Positions 13,828 through 14,685 of a stretch of 14,685 nucleotides of DNA are shown here, piece by piece. The stretch is from Nanobdellota archaeon. Lineage in GTDB: Archaea > Nanobdellota > Nanobdellia > Pacearchaeales > GW2011-AR1. The stretch spans positions 1 through 14,685 of the forward strand of contig JAHIEM010000098.1 of NCBI GenBank assembly GCA_018901625.1, read 5' to 3'. Each line of letters opens with the position of its first letter. Position 1 is the first letter of the stretch. The position numbers were made by a program, and so were the translations under genes. The notes below the pieces were generated by a model. The model was not told the origin of the DNA and made no database searches. It saw nothing but the letters and a program-made list of their open reading frames with translations.

Positions 13828-13989
13828 ATGAAAATACAAAAAGTTTTGTCTAGAAAGTATAAAGATAAAGAGTATCACAAGTTCATATTAGTAATTCCGG
13901 AGGAAGAAATGAGAATTGCTGGGATTAAAGAGGGAGAAGATTTGAGAGCGGAATCAAAAAAGGGAGAGATTAAGATTAAGCGGAAGTAG
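13828..13989 (+). CDS. AbrB/SpoVT-like swapped-hairpin DNA-binding protein (53 aa)
   Basis: A short gene starting ATG 13828 and ending TAG 13987-13989. The product begins MKIQKVLSRKYKDKEYHKF and continues ILVIPEEEMRIAGIKEGEDL and a basic tail ending KIKIKRK. This matches the archaeal AbrB/MazE-type beta-barrel pattern: an N-terminal strand, a Y-x-K-[FY] segment, 'vIPeeh...lGikeGdeL', and a final basic beta-hairpin. Such proteins dimerise and bind DNA as transcription regulators or antitoxins. No toxin gene follows. Instead the next ATG, of rnp4, begins immediately after the stop codon. The nearby inverted repeat at 13760-13794 is a natural candidate binding site, though that is inference. Start choice is supported by the TATA spacing. 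Confidence 0.8.
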   Translation: MKIQKVLSRKYKDKEYHKFILVIPEEEMRIAGIKEGEDLRAESKKGEIKIKRK

Positions 13990-14238
13990 ATGGAAAAGAT
14001 GAATAAAAAACAAGCTGAAGAGAAGATAAATGAATTCTTTGAAAAAAAGCATGATAAAGAAGAAGTAAGAAAAATAAAGAAGGTTGCAATGAAGTACAGA
14101 ATCAAACTTAAAGATTCCCGGAAAAAATTCTGTAGCAAATGCTTTTCCATGAATTTAAAATTCAGGAAAGTGAAGAGCAATATTAAGACTGTTGAATGCT
14201 CAGAATGCGGCAATTTAATGAGATGGAAACTTAAGTAG
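13990..14238 (+). CDS. rnp4: Ribonuclease P protein component 4 (Rpp21/Rpr2 family)
   Basis: An 82-residue protein with the Rpp21 layout. An N-terminal helical region carries VRKIKKVAMKYRIKL (26-40), close to the family pattern 'aRkiamkyrirL'. A zinc ribbon follows, formed by C48/C51 (CSKC) and C70/C73 (CSEC). The protein joins Rpp29 on the specificity side of archaeal RNase P, which removes tRNA 5' leaders. It is shorter than most archaeal homologues (about 100-120 residues), lacking C-terminal extension after the second zinc knuckle. Its ATG directly abuts the stop of the AbrB-like gene, so it depends on that transcript, probably by reinitiation. M4 is an alternative start. It lies near three tRNA genes whose leaders need RNase P. 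Confidence 0.85.
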   Translation: MEKMNKKQAEEKINEFFEKKHDKEEVRKIKKVAMKYRIKLKDSRKKFCSKCFSMNLKFRKVKSNIKTVECSECGNLMRWKLK

Positions 14239-14369
14239 CAGATAAAAAATATGGTCTAACAAACCTCTAAAGAGTTAATGTTCAACTTAATTTTAAATTT
14301 TTATTGTAGAAATCAGATTTTTGTAGGTTAATTTAGAACAAGATAAGAATTTGAGCAGTATACAAATTC

Positions 14370-14376
14370 TTAAAAA
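14370..14376 (+). promoter_or_regulatory. Putative TATA box of the last gene
   Basis: TTAAAAA is centred about 25 nt before ATG 14398. The rest of the 14239-14397 gap is AT-rich with no recognisable element. Confidence 0.4.
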
Positions 14377-14397
14377 CTACTTTTAAAGTGAAAGTTT

Positions 14398-14685
14398 ATG
14401 GCAGAATTTACTGAATCAGAATTATCATATGCTGCAAAAATGATTCTTGAGATGCAGAAGTGGGAAGCTGGGAAGATAAAAGGATTGAGAAAGTTATTTG
14501 GGGGAAAGGGGATAGAGTTTTCCTTGGATAATTTACCTGAAATCTTAAGGATTACGAGTTATGCTTCTTTAAGAGAAGAGATGCCTGAAGAGTTTAGCAT
14601 GGAGTATTGCAAAGATCGTAAATGTCATGATGAGGAGATTCCTGGTTTCTCTTGTTTTTTCTGCAATTGTATTAATTATGATTCG
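14398..14685 (+). CDS. Cysteine-rich putative metal-binding protein (3' end outside window)
   Basis: An open frame of 96 codons from ATG 14398 to the window edge without a stop. The first 75 residues are helical and charged (SELSYAAKMILEMQKWEAGK). They are followed by a cysteine cluster: YCKDRKCHDEE, then FSCFFCNCINYDS. The pattern CxxxxCH...FxCxFCxCxxY resembles the 'cysteine-rich small domain' (PF04071 in my recollection), thought to bind metal. Function is unknown, and the domain may continue beyond the window. It follows the AbrB-rnp4 operon after 159 bp and appears to have its own leaderless promoter. Assignment rests on the cysteine spacing alone. Confidence 0.6.
   Translation, partial: MAEFTESELSYAAKMILEMQKWEAGKIKGLRKLFGGKGIEFSLDNLPEILRITSYASLREEMPEEFSMEYCKDRKCHDEEIPGFSCFFCNCINYDS

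Noticed and set aside
13875..14213. Minus-strand 112-codon hydrophobic frame.
   Set aside because: It is antisense to the AbrB-like gene and rnp4, both of which have recognisable motifs and a good promoter.
14239..14397. Possible short gene or RNA after rnp4.
   Set aside because: There are only AT-rich sequence and very short palindromes such as CTCTAAAGAG; nothing beyond the TATA box of the next gene is supported.
1..14685. CRISPR array, insertion sequence or long direct repeats.
   Set aside because: No regularly spaced repeats, transposase motifs or terminal inverted repeats with target duplications were seen.

Overview
The window is archaeal, most likely from a small-genome DPANN lineage related to Woesearchaeota, Pacearchaeota or Nanoarchaeota. 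Evidence for this: archaeal-type SecF and SecD; two tRNA genes with introns at position 37/38; a solitary 5S rRNA gene; the RNase P protein Rpp21/Rnp4; a PIN domain of the archaeal PINA type; and A/T-rich TATA boxes centred about 25-27 nt before start codons, meaning mostly leaderless mRNAs. The exact phylum cannot be fixed from this stretch.

Bases 1-8730 are a cell-surface/glycan region. On the + strand are the 3' end of a radical SAM gene and an overlapping methyltransferase-like gene. On the - strand, in transcription order, are a multi-pass GT-C (PMT-type) glycosyltransferase, a GT2 polyprenyl-phosphate sugar synthase-like enzyme, two B12-binding radical SAM enzymes joined by ATGA overlaps, and a polysaccharide/lipid flippase. 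Together they suggest making, modifying and exporting a lipid-linked sugar or unusual lipid. The 3'-3' gap at 1172-1372 holds nested inverted repeats that may be a small RNA.

Bases 8446-11165 are a compact secF-secD operon with a small downstream membrane protein.

Bases 11205-13096 are a stable-RNA locus: tRNA-Gly(UCC) with a 25-nt intron, a freestanding HNH endonuclease gene, tRNA-Arg(CCU), a stand-alone PIN-domain gene, an apparently unannotated structured RNA at about 12511-12729, tRNA-Leu(CAA) with a 34-nt intron, and 5S rRNA. A palindromic TTTATAAA box is suitably placed to drive tRNA-Leu and 5S divergently. A second such box lies between the PIN gene and the candidate RNA.

Bases 13098-14685 hold a LAGLIDADG endonuclease gene converging on 5S, then, divergently, a 53-residue AbrB-like protein directly abutting Rnp4. 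The HE/AbrB promoter region has an 8-bp inverted repeat centred on the endonuclease TATA box. The window ends inside a gene for a cysteine-rich putative metal-binding protein.

The strongest candidate for something undescribed is the RNA at 12511-12729: a closed terminal helix, four further helical domains including a GNRA-capped hairpin, and a correctly spaced archaeal TATA box. It lacks the RNase P and SRP signatures I would look for.
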